Notes: a model not told the origin generated them from the letters alone. Positions 28,101-43,100 are shown, numbered from the stretch's first letter. The stretch is DNA of 64,000 bases from Eretmocerus hayati (GCA_029851415.1 CM056741.1:71228282-71292281); one strand, 5' to 3'. Numbers and translations are program-made.

Positions 28101-31100
28101 GACGAAGCGCGGCTCTGTTAGGGTATTATATACCCGCTCACTACAGTATAGGTGCGCTTCTCAACTCGTGAATTTGTCTGAGGTTCTTACCGAAGCTTGT
28201 AAGGGCCGCTAGAGGCGCGGCTGCGGCGGAGATTCCGCAGGCCCCGCCGCAGCTGCGGCGTGCGCGGAGATTCCCGCAAGAAGTGTGCGGGCCGCACGTT
28301 AGGTGCGGAAAACACGAAAAGTAGCTTTTCCAGCATTCCAAGTCAGTTTTCCCGAAAAGTCTGGCCTAGTTAAACACGTTACGACAACAACCATTTTCTG
28401 TTGGGTTCTCTGTGATTTTTCAAAACATCATGATTCGCGAGGTATACAGTGTGATTTTTATCATGGCAGCCAATTTGCAATACTGCATGTCAGGAATGTG
28501 TGTTTCTATAAACTCAACGTAACGTCAAATGAGACGATCCAACAAAATTTAGCATTCATATTTTAGAGTATAAATCGGTTCGGTGAGTTCAATCAATGAT
28601 AGGCTGCATGGCCGAGAACTGGTTGGAGAGACGTTGAGGTCTCGACTTCTAATATTTTGCTCAGATTGTTTCATGAGATTGATGAGCAGATGCAGAGCTG
28701 TATTAGAAGTAAAACCATTGTACCTTACCTCAACGCGTTGTTTACCACTACATGCCCAGCCTACCATTGATTCTCAATGCACTGCAGTTCACCTTCCTTC
28801 CGAGAATCAATGATAGGCTGGGCATAAGGTATATGTAAACAACGCGTTGTGATCTCGGGTTAGATACAATTGTTTTACTTCCACAGTTATGTATTTGCTG
28901 ATCAATCTCATCTGAACAACCTGAGCAAAATATTAGAAGGCTAGATCTTCACATTTTTTCAACCATTTCTCGCCCATCCAGCCTATCATTGATTGAACTC
29001 CGCGCCAAACCGATTTATGATTTGAAAAGTGAATACTAAAGACCTTACGTTGAGTTTTCAGAAACACATTCCTTACATGCAGGATTGCATATCGGCTGCC
29101 ATGACAGAAATCATACTGTATACCTCGCGAATCATGATGTTTTGAAAAATCACAGAGAACCCCACAAAAAATGGTTATGGCCGTAACGTGTTTAATTAGG
29201 CCAGACTTTTCGAGAAAACTGACTTGGAAAACTGGAGAAGCTACTTTTCGTGTTTTCCGCACCTAACGTGCGGCCCGCACACTCCTTGCGGGAATCTCCG
29301 CGCACGCCGCAGCTGCGGCGGGACCAGCGGAATCTCCGCCGCAGCTGCGCCTCTAGTGGCCCTTACAAGCTTCGGTAGGTTCTTGAGCGCTCGCCGCGAT
29401 TTGGTTGCACCCCAACGGCTTACGGTGCACGAATATCGCCCGATAACTCGTCGAAGCTTTGCCTGCTACGAGAGAATAGCGCCCGACCCTGCTCGATCGT
29501 TGAGCGAAGCCCATTGATCATTTTCAACTACGACGTGGCGTTTTATGGTGGCCTATGCGAGTAAACACATATGGATACTTCCGCGGAAACTTGCTCCAAC
29601 GAGACACAAAAACGGCCGAAAGGCAAAAGTGAACTTCTGGTGTCGTATGGTGGGTTTCTTCACCACCAATCTCATCCAGATCGAGGATCGGAACTAAAAA
29701 AAGTATTGGAAGCCGAGAAAAATTTGTGCGTGCCAAATCTCATAAAAGCTCAGCTCGAGATCATTATTTTGCCAAAGAACAGAAGTGACGTTTCACGTTT
29801 GATCAGTGGATACGGATCGGGGCGTTGACAAGTCGCTTATTCCCTTTGGAAAAGTCTTTTATGTACGAAACACTGAGGGAGAGTCGAACGGGAATTGAGA
29901 TCATCGATGTTTTTAACCATGTCCTGAGAAATAGTTCAAATCAAGCTACGCGGATTACCGTGGCGCTATCTACGTAGACTTACTATGCTTACTACTCCGT
30001 ACGGAGTAGTAAGCAGGGTGGACTTGAATGCCATTTCACGACAGCGTAGCGGACATGCCACGGAAATGACGTTTTAACCCTTAATTTATACTTTCTGACC
30101 CTCAAACCTCAAGCTCAGATGGATTCCGACCTTTTGCTGACAAAGAGCACAAAAGAATACACAAGGAATGTGGTTTGCTTAATCGATTGAGAATGCACTG
30201 GATGCCACAACATGCCGAGATACATTGTGAGCAAGTTTTCGCGGAACTGCACTCATTGCATTCAAAATAACTTACTGAGCGCGGAGAAAAAATTTCGCGG
30301 GTTTTCACAATAGGTGCTACATGTGGCTTTTACAGAGCAAGTTGATGGTTTTCAGCTGGTTTTCTACAAGTCCTCCTTTTTATTCGATTCATCACCATTA
30401 TTTGTCGAGAACTACCGGACCGTGACATAATTCATTGAGAACGACTAGTCTACGTAAATATTACTTAGTGCATCCTGCGACAACTTTAGAGCTTCGAGCA
30501 AACGCGTCGAAATTTTACTCTATGGCGTTTAATCCGTTAATAATGTCTCATTCGTATCGATTTTCGTACCGTCAAATTGGGTAATTTTGGAATAGTGGGG
30601 TAACTTTGGTACACCCTCCAAAGGCTTGTCGTACGTTCCAGGAGCAATAAATAGGATTCCATAGTATTAGAATTGATAAAAGAATTTGATTGGAGTGCTG
30701 TGAAATTAACTGAGTTGCTCCTGGAGCGTTGTACAAGACTTCTGAGAGTGTACCAAAGTTACCCCACGTGTACCAAAATTACCCAATTTGACGGTAGCTG
30801 TAAGATTTACGATAAAAGCAACAAGTACATTCAATTCATGGTAAAATGTTCTAGCTCACCATCGTTCTTAGTTTGTAGGTCCTTCACAGTCTTTTGAAGT
30901 CTTAGCACATCGGTCCCCAATGGCTTTGACGAATCAATCGTGGATATCCGACGGAGCAGAATATCAGCTTTTTCTTTCTCCAGCCTCTCACACCTCGACC
31001 TCATGTCACTCAATTGTGACTTGAGCTTCTCCACATCTTGCTACAGGTATGCAAAATATTTTTAATATTAGTTACCGCCATGCATCACCAAGATGAAGGT

Positions 31101-34100
31101 AATGTTACGGCCGCTATTAGATTTGCTACTTCTCACATCTACGTCTATTCCACTCTAATCTATTCCGTATCAATATTGAACAGCGGTATCCAAGTTTACG
31201 TAAAGCATATGTGCATCGATCATAACTCTTGGAGCATCCAACTCCATGGAGTTGAAAAAGGAGTTGATTTGACAGCACCTCAAAGCACCCAGACACAGCT
31301 TCCAATATTGATCAGACCAGCGGTAACATTATCTTCGAGAAAGTTAAAATCGTAGTAGCAGGCTGAAAGTCAAAATTACTTTTTCGGTCTTTCCCCCCTT
31401 CGAGTCTTTTTCGGCCGAGTCGGTTTTTGCTCCGTTTCGCTCGGTGATTCGCGATTTCCTTACCTTTGGATGATTAATGATTGTGACAGCAGGAATATAG
31501 AAAATATTAATAATGTTAATTACATATGTAGAATGAAAAGGATAGATTCAGATACATCAAGAATGGTGGAAATATAACAGTAAAAATTGCAACTTATGAC
31601 TTTCACTAGAACACACTGGTCCAAAAGGAATTATGTAAAAAGATCATAATGAATTAATATTTTTTGGTTGAATGCGCTCAATGAAACATTGCCGCGAAAG
31701 TAACTGCGTGTCCTTGGGACGCGAGTGTTCAAATGGTGACATGGTATAGAAGAACCATATGAAATTCGAATTTCCATCAATATTGTACTCTTTCAATGGT
31801 TTGTCAGTCATTACTTACAAATGTACTCGAACTTAACTTATTAATGAAGAAGAGAGTTGTTTGTTACAACAGCGTTAAAAACTGTTGGTGACATTGACGA
31901 GGATGAGGCAAAGAACCACAACCTGCGTAGAGCCGACGCAAGTCTTGTAGTACAAGAGTTTGTAGATGTAGTCAAATTTGGTAATGGATGACTATTTACT
32001 TATGATGACACTAATGTACACACATATGTAGATTGGAGAGGGATCTTTCAAGAGATACGCTGTTGCAAAGAATTTCCTTGGATCGTTAGATCGATTGAAC
32101 AATTTATCAGATGAAGAAAGAGATTTTTTTGCAATGAATGGAGGAGGGTACATTGATAAGTCGCAATTTCGTCAGTTGTGGTACTTCCACAGAGACAAAC
32201 GTTGTAACAAGAATTCAGCAGAACTCTCAACCGCCAACTTTCGAAAAAGACTTGATTTCGTGGATGTGATTAGATTTTATTCGATAAGCCAACATTCACT
32301 TCATTGAAGCTAAATTCACTCAATGAATTCAGAGAGGAGACTCCAAAAACACTTCTCAAATTGACTTGTTATGCTGTATTTTTGGCTCATTCTGACCCAT
32401 TATTCTGAAAAAGTAGAACTGAAAAAATAGTTTGTAGTTAAAAGGTACCAGAAAAATCGTCCACGACCTTAATCACAGTATTAGTGAAGGGCTGTATAGA
32501 CAGTACAGCAAGGTTGTACCAACGTCCCAATCACTCTGCCTTTGCTCGATGCATCTTCATGGCGGTTGAGAGTTCTATGATGAATACAAATAACATTGAG
32601 GGGAGGTAAAATTGGGATGCGAGAGTTGAAGCTCTCATCACCTGTATGACGAACTCGGCATCGTTGTCGGAACCGGTACCGTTGGACTTGTCTATGACGC
32701 TTTTGATCTGGAGCTTGTGGGGCGTGGCGTCGGATCTCGGGGGTGGCCTGGGCGGCAGCTGGGCCCCGACCGACGTCGCACTCGTCGGTCGTGAGCTCGT
32801 CGAGGTTCCCGTGGTGCCAATACTGCTACGACGATCGCTCGAGCTCTCGTCGACGCTGAAGCGACGCAGCGTGGCCAGGCTGTCGGAACTGGATGCACCG
32901 GAGTAGGTCTTGGGCCGGGGTGGTCTCAGCGTGACGGTAGGTACATCGCTGCTGGCGGAGTCGCGTGTCGAGGATCTGAGGTCGCTCATACTTGCGCTGG
33001 ACACGTCCATCGCCGAGCTCCAGCCGAGCGAGCTGTCGCTCCGCCCGAGGCTCGACGCTCGACCATAATTCGAATCTTCCTTCGACAGGTTCGACGTCGA
33101 CGACCAGCTGCGCCGAGACTCCACTTCCGACGACGTTGACCTGTCACATAATGTTTGCATTATTTCTTTCAGAGTTTGTGCGCTCGCTTGTTTCAACGCT
33201 CCATTTAACAGTCGGAATTTTTTTAATTTGACGGACCCGAAAACGGCATAAGAGATCAATCTGACAAAGCTCTTTCTACTATGGTTGAAATATCGAACAG
33301 GTTTTGTTTAAGCAATATCGCAAATCTGTCACTGAAGCTTGATCGCACCCTCTCAAAGTCTGTGGCGTTATTCTGATATCATGTTTTTGTTTGAAATCTC
33401 GTAGTTGGTCATTAGCTATGATTGAGATCTCGAAATCTGATAGTTGTACACTTGGACCGACAATGACGATAGACGATCTAATTGTTCTTTCTTGCGCATC
33501 GCTTTTTACCAATTGGAATAAATATTCAAATGAGTTTGCCATGATGAATTACAGAAACACGAACAATTTGTAAAATTTTCAAATGTTTGAATATTCATCT
33601 GACTCCTTCCGGCGTCAGGAGATGTATGAATTCGCTCTCGTTATGCCTAAATACACCTGATAATGAAACATTTATAGATAAGTAGCAGGATTCGCAATCC
33701 CTGCGGTGGTCTTGTGGTTAAGGTCCAGAAAACTCGAGGCCGCGGGCTCAACTCTTGCCTTGCTCTTTGTCGTTTTTCGAATAAAATTCTTTATTTAAGA
33801 GACCATCGAAGAAGTGGTACCATGAAGGCCCATGTGCTTGATAATCCATTGGCACAGCCCGCTGATGAACTCGAACGAACGATGCAGTAATATTTCCTAC
33901 ATATCGTTTGTTCTTGATCGAAATGGATCCGACTCGTATGCAATCAGTCATTTTTCACATATGAGTAGATCCGCGGAAACTTGCTCGCAATGTGCTCAAT
34001 CAATCTTGCAAAACACATTTTCTTTGTATTTTCTTTGCTATTTCATACCAAAAGGTCAGAATAGACCTAGCTGGACGTTTAAGGGTCGAAAAGTGCAAAT

Positions 34101-37100
34101 TAAGAGTCGAAATGTCAACTCCGCGGCCTGTCTGCACCCCTAAATTCGGCATGCAAGTGCACGGTATGAAGATATACGATTTCTAAACGAATCTGAAGCC
34201 AGAAGACATCGAATTCGAGCTCATTTTGAACATGTTCTTACAGTGTTAGAACCTCAACGAGGTCGTTTACCTGTCCAACGCTGTGTGTACATTATGTCTC
34301 CAAATTCGCCCCAAAATTACCGTTTTGACAAGATATGTTGCGTGAGAGCGTCTAAGAGTGCGTCCCCAAATGATTCATATGCATGAATATGGGGCAAAAC
34401 ACGTCAACTGTCCTGGGTTGTTCTTTGGAGGGTGAAACATGTAGTTTTGAGCCATCTGTGGAGGCCGTATACTCCACGTAGAAAAAAATCTATGACATCA
34501 TTTCCGACGTATTTTTGCCTCACCTTTCCGATGGCGGGGTTTGTTTTCCGGTTTTCAGCCACCATAACCTCAAAAATTAGCAATCAAGTTTTGAAATGGC
34601 AATAACTCAAAATTACCCTTTTTTGGGGTTTTTTGACATTTCCGATCGAAAGATCGAGACATTTTACATCGAAATAGCTATCGAGAGAATAGGAGTTTTC
34701 CGATTTTCACTAGGAGTAAAGCAATGATGAAAGTACGAGTGCTGATTCACGTGCTGTTCATCTTTCGCGGGCGTTCTAGGCCGTTCAATTTGACGCAGGG
34801 AAAAAATCAATCGAGGTGTCTCCGACGTATTTTTATCTCATCTTTCCGATGGAGAGCTCTGTTTATACATTTTGATCCAACATAACCTCAAAAAACGAGA
34901 ATCATGCATCGAAAGAATCTTAACTGAATTCAACCTACTTTTTCGTCTTTTTGATGACTTATTTGGGGAATTAGTTCATGTTCATGATGGAAGTGTCTTA
35001 CGATTGTATTTCTGATTATTCCCGTGGAAAATAAGATTATAAAGAAGAGAAGAACTTCTAATGTGACGCGTACGACGAGGACTCAGTTATTCACTGCTTC
35101 GTTCGTCGTAGAAGCAGGCAACTAGTCATTTGGACTCTATTTTATCACAAGAGATTGTGTGATACACACCAAGGATTATCAAATACATTGAGGATTTTCC
35201 ATTCTCCTGAATCAAGCTATCGAGAAGGCGGGAAAATAGGTTAGTTTGAGTTCAAACATTTTCGTCGTGTAATTTCCGTTTTTTGAGGTTATATTGAACC
35301 AAATTAGAGAAAACGGAGCTCTCCATCGGAAAGATGAGATTAAAATACGTCGGAGATGCCTCGATTGATTATTTCCCTGCGTCAAATTGAACGGCCCAGA
35401 ACGCCCGCGAAAGATCAATAGCACGTCAATGACCACTCGTACTTTCATTGTTGCTCTACTCCTAGTGAAAATCGAAAAACCCCTATTTTTTCGATAGCTA
35501 TTTCGATGTAAAACTTCCTGATCTTTCGATCGGAAATGTCAAAAAACCTAAAAAAAAAGGGGTAATTTTGAGTTATTGCCATTTCAAAACTTGATTGCTA
35601 ATTTTTGAGCTTATGGTGGCACAAAACCGGAAAACAAACCCCGACATCGGAAAGCTTAGGCAAGAATACGTCGGAAATGATGTCATCGATTTTTTTCTAC
35701 GTGGGGTCTACGACCTCCACAGATGGGTCAAAACTACATGTTTTACCCTCCAAAAAGCAGCCCAGGACAGTTGACGTGTTTTGCTCCATATGCAAATGCA
35801 GTGCACACTGCGCATATGCACTACACACGTGCACATGTGCAGCTCATCAAATTTTCGTCAAAACCAGATGGAACTCGTCTAGATCTGCTTTGAATCAGTC
35901 GGCAACACAGCAAAGACAAAACCCGATTCATACTAGAAGTTCTCTGATGCGAGCCCTTCAATTTTTGCTCAACTTCGATGAGCTGCACAGGTCTGGTGCA
36001 CATGTGCAGTGCGTATGCGCAGTGTGCACTGCATATACATGCATATGCATCATTTGGGGACGCACCCTAAAGCATTCGCGCATGGGCACATTTTGATCCT
36101 CTCATATCGAACAATTGAACAACTACGGTATAAACATGCATCGCTTCACTTCTGAGGAGTGGTGGCATGCTCTTCTTCGAAAAATGGCGTGTATAGTGAA
36201 TGAGAGTGTCAATAATTATCCGTCAAAGCCGATGATCTAAGTTCTCGTCCGACTTTCTGGAAGTATTTGATGTAAAAAAGACTTAGCTAAGCGGACTAAG
36301 CAATTCGCTAACTCCCCAATCCGTATTCAGTGATCAAACATAAAATGTCAATTCCATGGCCGTCAATTTCGTGACCAATTTGAGATTTCGAGCTGAACTC
36401 TTATGGGATTTAACGCGTGAAAATTTTCTTTCACTCTCTATATGTTTGAGTTTTGATCCTAAATCTAGACTAGATCGAGAGTAAGAAAACCCATCTTGCG
36501 GGCCTAGAAGTTCACTAATGACTTTCATCTATTTTTGGGTCTATTCCAAGCAAATTTCCGGGGATCTACTGATATCCTTCGACGTTGACAAGATTGAGCG
36601 AAAAGGATAGGTGAACTCTCTTACCTTCCATTTGATGGTTCCCACGCAGAGAGACTTGGTGATGAAGCTGTGGTGTCTTTCGATGTCTTTTTGCCAACTT
36701 GATCTTTGTGGTCCTTGTAATCTCTGGAAATAGTCATCGACAATATTCATGACAAACGTCCAATTTTGAAGAACTGTATCTATCACGACTGATCACAGTG
36801 GTCAGTTCAATGGTTTTCATTTTTATTGGATTAGCGTTCCCCTGTCCTATATCATTCAGAGTGCCATCTTGTTGAAATAATGTTGAGCTTGGATTTGTCT
36901 ACTAACGAGAACCGGAATTTCGTGTCGTAAAAACTGACGAAAAATGCCGTTCGAAATATCATCAAGATTGGCAAAATGTGCAGTATGAATGGCCAAAATA
37001 TGCAATGACGTGTAAGTCATTTCTCAGTACACTTGCATCGAAAGCCTGTGGTTTCCGTCCCGATGCCGGGGCAGAAAATCCCGCATTGCCGCCCAAGGCA

Positions 37101-40100
37101 GAAAACGACTGAGCATGCGCATCAGACCTCGGGCTGCGCCCTCGGTCCGCTACAATGCATGCTCCGACGTTTTCTAACCTGTGCGGTGGTGCGGGATTTT
37201 GCCCCGAAATTGTGTGAAACCATAGAATTTCGATGAAAGTGTACTGAAAAGAACTATACCCACCTCGGGACGAAAGCAACCCATTGCGGCCACGGGCATG
37301 CCGCCCTCGCCTGGCGGCTCGTGCGGCAACTCACCCGGGCCGCAATGTGTCACTTTCGGCCCCTCGCGGACGCAGGTGCGTAATATACTATTTGCTCAAA
37401 ATTGCGAAGAATACTAGTTATGAATCGATTAAATCTCATTGAAACTTGCGATGAAACACGAAAGATTCACAATATCTTAAAAATTTTGGAAATTTTCCGC
37501 GTGAAACAAAGCTGCAGATAGGCAAGAAGCTTCATCTCGCGATGACTGGTTGTAGGGTCAGCGACATGCTCGACAGAATCTGTTTTATATCCCTCAATTC
37601 GACAAGGAGCTTTCAAAGACATTATCCTCTCACAGCCCATGAGTCCATTGACTTGGACTTACATGTTACAGTTTACAGAATACGACTACCCCGTCAACGG
37701 TAAATATCCCACATTCCTTATTATATGTCGCAACTCAAATCGAAGTTTGATAAGGAAATTTTGAGCAGCTCTAAGCTTTCTGTGGTTTTTCTCCATTGAA
37801 AATTCGACTTTCTGTTCTACTCAAACCAATGTACTCTAATTATCATCGAGATGAATGCGAGTATATGGAGTAAAGGCGCAGAAATTTGTTAATCCATGCA
37901 AGCTACCACCCCAGAATGGAACGTGCAATAACGTCAGATGTGTCACATCACGACAAAACGTGTCGCAAGAGAAGTCTTCTGAGTTTTGCAGAAATCGAGG
38001 ACAATTGGTCATCAATTATTTTGAGCCATTATCACCTATGCAACGTGTCTATTCCATGCATTGCTTGTCCTCTAAGGTAAGTGGGCCTAATTTCCTCGAC
38101 TGTTTTTGTTATGCTCATAGTTTAGGTATGTACATCTCAACATTTTTTCATGTATCATAGTTCATTGTAAGATTCGTTTCAAGACCTTCCAATTAGCTAC
38201 AAAAGGTTCGATTCAATTGATTGAAGCAGAGTTATCTGAGTTCTCTCAGAAGGAGATTTTTTGCGATCAAAAGAATGTGTGTTTTATTTGCCCCCACGTG
38301 GAGAAGAAGCCTATTTCCATGAGATTACATGGTTTTTTTCGTAAATTCGTGATGTTTCGGCCCCCAAACTCACAAATGAGACGTACGTTAGCCAATTTCG
38401 CAGATATTTTATCTTTCCAAGAATTTTCAAGTCTAATTGATGGATTTCAATGAAGTAAAGAACAAGTTTGAAAATAGACTATGGGGAAAATTAGTCACAC
38501 TGCCTTTTTTTAGTAATATTCACGTGGGATCGACTGAAAATCAAACTTAGCAATTCTGCAACAAACATTCCAAAGTTGGAATAAAGACAAAGAAAATGAG
38601 CTAACGTACGATTTTGTTTTGCGTAACTTTTCGTGACTTGGCAAATAGAAGTCAAAAGCACCAAAAATCACTTTTTTGTTCTGAGAGATGCGTAGAACAG
38701 TAAGAAAGGGTCCAAAAGTTTATTCTTCTATATTTTAACATAACAAATATAAGAAAAATGCTCGGCAAGGTCTACGGGTACGTACACTCGGGAACAAGGT
38801 GAACTGCAATAGCTGTGACGATCAGTGACCGTTTGAGATCTGTGATCTCACTTGCATTCGTACCATAACCCATTGAGTGCGAGAGAGACGACAGATCTCG
38901 AACGGCGACTGACCGTCACCGTCATTGCAGTTCACCTTGTCCCGGAATCCGGAGTGTACATTTGAGAACTTGAAGTGGGATGACAAGTTTGGGAATGGCG
39001 GCAAATTAGGCACACTTACCTCGGACGATATCTAGGGTCAAGTCCTTTGTACTTTGTATCTTATATTATTAATGGATAACTTCGATATCGAGATTCGAGG
39101 CGTTCCGATCGAGATTTCGCGCGCGTTTTACGAGTCGTCTCAATGTGTGTTGCTGTGGGTGATTGACATTGGATTATTCGAATGTATCTATACGTAGATC
39201 AATATAATTGAAAGTATCCAATCATGCGATCTACGTAGCCGAACTATCATATCTGTTGATTATTTCCAATTTATCGAAAGAAAAGTAATGATGAGTTTCA
39301 AGTATCTGAACTCACGCACTGTAGCGTTCTGTCCAGTTCTGTCTGCTTCGTTGTCAACATCGAGCAGGTGATCGGTCGCGCCTGCGCATCATATCGGGTT
39401 TTATTACACCTGCATGTGTTAATCGGATCGCGATTCACTCGCTAAATGAGTGATAGGAAAGTAGATTGCTGCTTGACCGACAACCGAAATATCGGATATC
39501 CCGTGAAATAATGAGGTTAATGGTAATCATGTGAAGATTTGATATGTGATATTTAATCTTCCTTCAACGATCCAAAAGATCTCAGGAAATCTTATCTAAA
39601 TTCTCAAAATGATCCAAACTTCAAAGTTGCATCACTGTTTTTTGATTGGGGTAGATTAACTAGAATTTTTTCGTGAATGATGAATGTTCAAACATGATTC
39701 TTAAATTGCACGTATAAAATTTTGTGATTGAGGTAGGTCAACTGAAATTCTGTTTGTGAATGTTGAATATTCTTACATCATTTTTAAAAAAGTTTTTAAT
39801 TTGTGATTATAATTCTTCAAGTTCTAATGCGTAAAACAACTCCCCAGTTGGTGGATGGCACTGAATGGAATTGGACCGAATGGATTGAGGAATTTTTTAT
39901 TCGTGAATAGTGTATTTTTTCGAATTGTACGAGGTTCAATGACTTTCTCACTTCTGAATGATGATCAATTGAATTTCAAATAATCGATCGGAAATTTTTT
40001 ATTTGTGGACTAAAAAGATTTCTGCAGAAGCATTTAAGAAATTCTCGCTTTACTAAGGCTGATTGGCTGATCTTTGTACATATCCTCGAAAAGTGTCTCC

Positions 40101-43100
40101 TCCTTCTCTCTTATAGCCGACTCAGAGGAGAAGAAGGAGAAGAAGGAGAAGGAGGGAAATATTTTTCCATTCGAAAATTAGTAAGAACCTTTGAAAATCT
40201 CAATCGAATTGGAAACCCACATATTCCCCATGAAAATTGAAATTTTCATGCACAAGCGTTGCATAAATTTGGATCATTGATTTTGGAGTTGAGCTCAATT
40301 CTCCAGTTCTCAAAATGATCTTCATTCCTTGATGGTCAACCTCAATAATATTTCGTAAAAACTGTATAGTTCTTTGATCCCACACCATACGGGTGGCTGA
40401 ACCATGCGCGCGCAGCGCGCGCACTTCGTAGATTGAATAGTCTCTTGAGAATATTCGAAGAATCCCTCAGACAGTCGTGAATTTTCGAATCAGCAATTCT
40501 TAAATTCGGATTTCGAGGCATGTTAGATAGATAAACATGGATAAACAACTTCTTCGTTCCATATTTTGATACTATATTATTATATTTGCTTCTTGCTGGT
40601 ACTATGTATACCTGCATAATTTTTTTTTAACACATCAGCTTTTGCTATAATTTCCAGAATTTTGAGTCATCGTAACCATCCGCGCGCAACGCGCGCGTTT
40701 TAGAGTTCTAGTCGATTATGAAGGATGAGTGTGGCCTTAGTATTTCCTCTTGGTACATAGCAACATAATATCATCCACTGTTCTGAGCATGGAATAGTCA
40801 CGAATATCCACAGCTTCAAATCTTCGAACATTGTAATCAAGCTTTGTGACACTACTTGAAGGCAAATGCATTTCTATACTAACAATCAGAGTAGATTGTT
40901 AATAGACTTAACTGGGAGGGAAAAGATGTTATTACATTCTCGTACTAAGCGCGTTCACCCATCTTGGGCAATTTTATCTCGTTCATGAACTGAACTTCCG
41001 TATCCTGGCAAATATGTCTGTATGAGAGCAAACTTTTTTTTTGAGTCATTGTTCATGCCTTTAGCAAAGTGAATCACCGTGGAAGACTATAATTGGGAAT
41101 ATTTCTTGAGCAATAACAGCCCGGTGAAGATCTTACTCTCAATCTAACTTTAGCTTAGGGCTTGTCTAAAGGTTGCATTATTTTCTATTGAATCATTTCA
41201 ATTATTTTTGGTCATCTCCCGTCTTATAAATCCTTATTCAAGGATGTTCTATTGTATGTGAGCTCATTGTGCTCCTACTCTGATATCCTTCAAGTTGAGA
41301 AGACAACCGCACGCCGATTTTCGAATGGTTGCTGGCAAACACGTCTTAACATTTCATCCAGGATTTTTTTCAAAACTAGTACAGAATTTACAATTCCTTA
41401 CGAGCAATCATTCTCATACTTGGTATCCTACTATTTTCTTCATTTTCAAAATTCAAATGATTCAGAAATGGAAAGTCGCGGCAACCACCATCAGTGAGTC
41501 CTGTCGCACGGCGTGTTAAAAGCTACTTACGCACAGAGTATGAAAAAATTGGCTTTTTGCAATTTTGCGATGTTTGGGTATTTAGAAAATTGCAAAAAAT
41601 AGTATTCGCAACTCGATCAAGATATTCACCGCTTCCGATCGATTATTTCGACCCTCACCTGCGGCTCAGGCCGGGAAACAATCTCTCAGAAGCGATTGAG
41701 CTACACTCTCATAAACTTGATGTGAAGTGTACCATTTCCGACTCAGGGTAATTGTCGAGATTTGATGGCGGTGATGACTTTGAGTTGTCGTATCGGGTCT
41801 CCAATCCTGATTCTAAAAGTGGTTGGAAAAACCAAAGCTTGCTATCAGCTTCAGGAAATTCGAAGGCTGGATCAAACACGTGTCATATTTTTACTCAGGC
41901 GGGATTTTTACTTCTCATTTGCCACCAATGTACATTACTACCGTATGCCAGCTTTTTCAAAACAAACTTTTACGACACCCAGGTACGTGTGAAACGATCG
42001 GTCATTTAAACCTCTCCCTCTGAGCGAGTTCTCACGATAGAAAGATTCGGGCGTGTTTTTGAGGTGCACCAACCAAATGCTACTCACTTCGATACCAAAG
42101 AATTCTCAACCCACCTTGTGTATTCGACCAATTTGTCGTCCACTCATTTTTTGCTGAACATCTCAAGAGACTTCAAGGACGAGACGGAACCTAGTTTGCG
42201 CCCAGGCGTCACGTGTTTAATACGTGACGCAGCTGTTAAGAATCGTCGAGCGTTGCATCTAACCGGATCAGTGTGGCGTGTCGCATCTCATCCACTGTTG
42301 CAGTGCAGGGTCCGTTATACTTAGCGGCAGAAGCAGTGCACGCGGTCGACGCTTGCATAGCAAAACGATAAGCAAAAGGAGAGCGGCAAAGATGGTTGTG
42401 TCGCTCTCCGGAATTTGGGCCAAAGCTGCGACGGAGCGAGCACCGAGGCGCGCGGGCCGCGTGCGCCCTTGAACTTGATGGGCGACGCAGCGGCTTCGCG
42501 ATTAATCATTTTGCTCGGATGCGCTCTTTGATGCACTTCGCTTCTGACGAGCGAGCCCGAAATAAGCGGCCGGCGGTAACGCAGTTACGCGAGCCCGCAA
42601 TTATGATGCATCGTGCAACGCTGACAGAATTTGCTGATCCGGTGACGAGATGTGTGATGTTTGTTGGCCCCGTGTTTATCGGCGTGGGCGACTTCCGCTG
42701 CATGCTGCACCGCAAACGCCACGTCACTTTGCGTTGGTGCGTAGCGTGTGAGCGCAACCATGAAAATCAGCGAGTTGGGCGAGAGTGCCATTCAGCCAAC
42801 GCTAGCGCGTCGCGAACAGTATCCGCGATGCTGTATAGTGTGATATCTGAAGAACCGATCATCGCTCCGGTCACCGTCTACTCGCGCAATACGAGGATAG
42901 GTACCCTGTAAACACCTCCTCGTCTTCCGACACGATGACAAGTGCGCAAGAGTGCATCTGGCATGTTGCAAATTTGTTCTTACCATTACATTTCCAGGAT
43001 GTGTGTACCATGGGCTATGGAGATGTCTAGAATAAGAGTTGCGAGACTTGAGAGCCATTCAATTTCGACTGATTCGATCGAACGAGAAGTAATGCAGTTC

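Larger units (their letters stand above)
28013..30859 (-). other. Intron 4 (2.8 kb)
   Basis: Holds the 1.19 kb foldback (28189-29376), a perfect 28-bp palindrome (29987-30014), repeat fragments at 29560 and 30080, and the 230-bp TA-flanked element. No additional exon signal. Confidence 0.7.
33141..36624 (-). other. Intron 2 (3.5 kb)
   Basis: Contains a tRNA-like SINE (33693), a dispersed repeat (33955) and a large foldback (34358-36065). Remainder AT-rich. Confidence 0.65.

Noticed and set aside
32095..32307. 70-residue plus-strand frame in intron 3
   Set aside because: Short, antisense to the host gene, and with no detectable family pattern.
42064..42911. Open frames on both strands in the 42 kb GC-rich block as a separate gene
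   Set aside because: Frames overlap on both strands without domains or consistent splice signals. Kept only as a possible promoter region.
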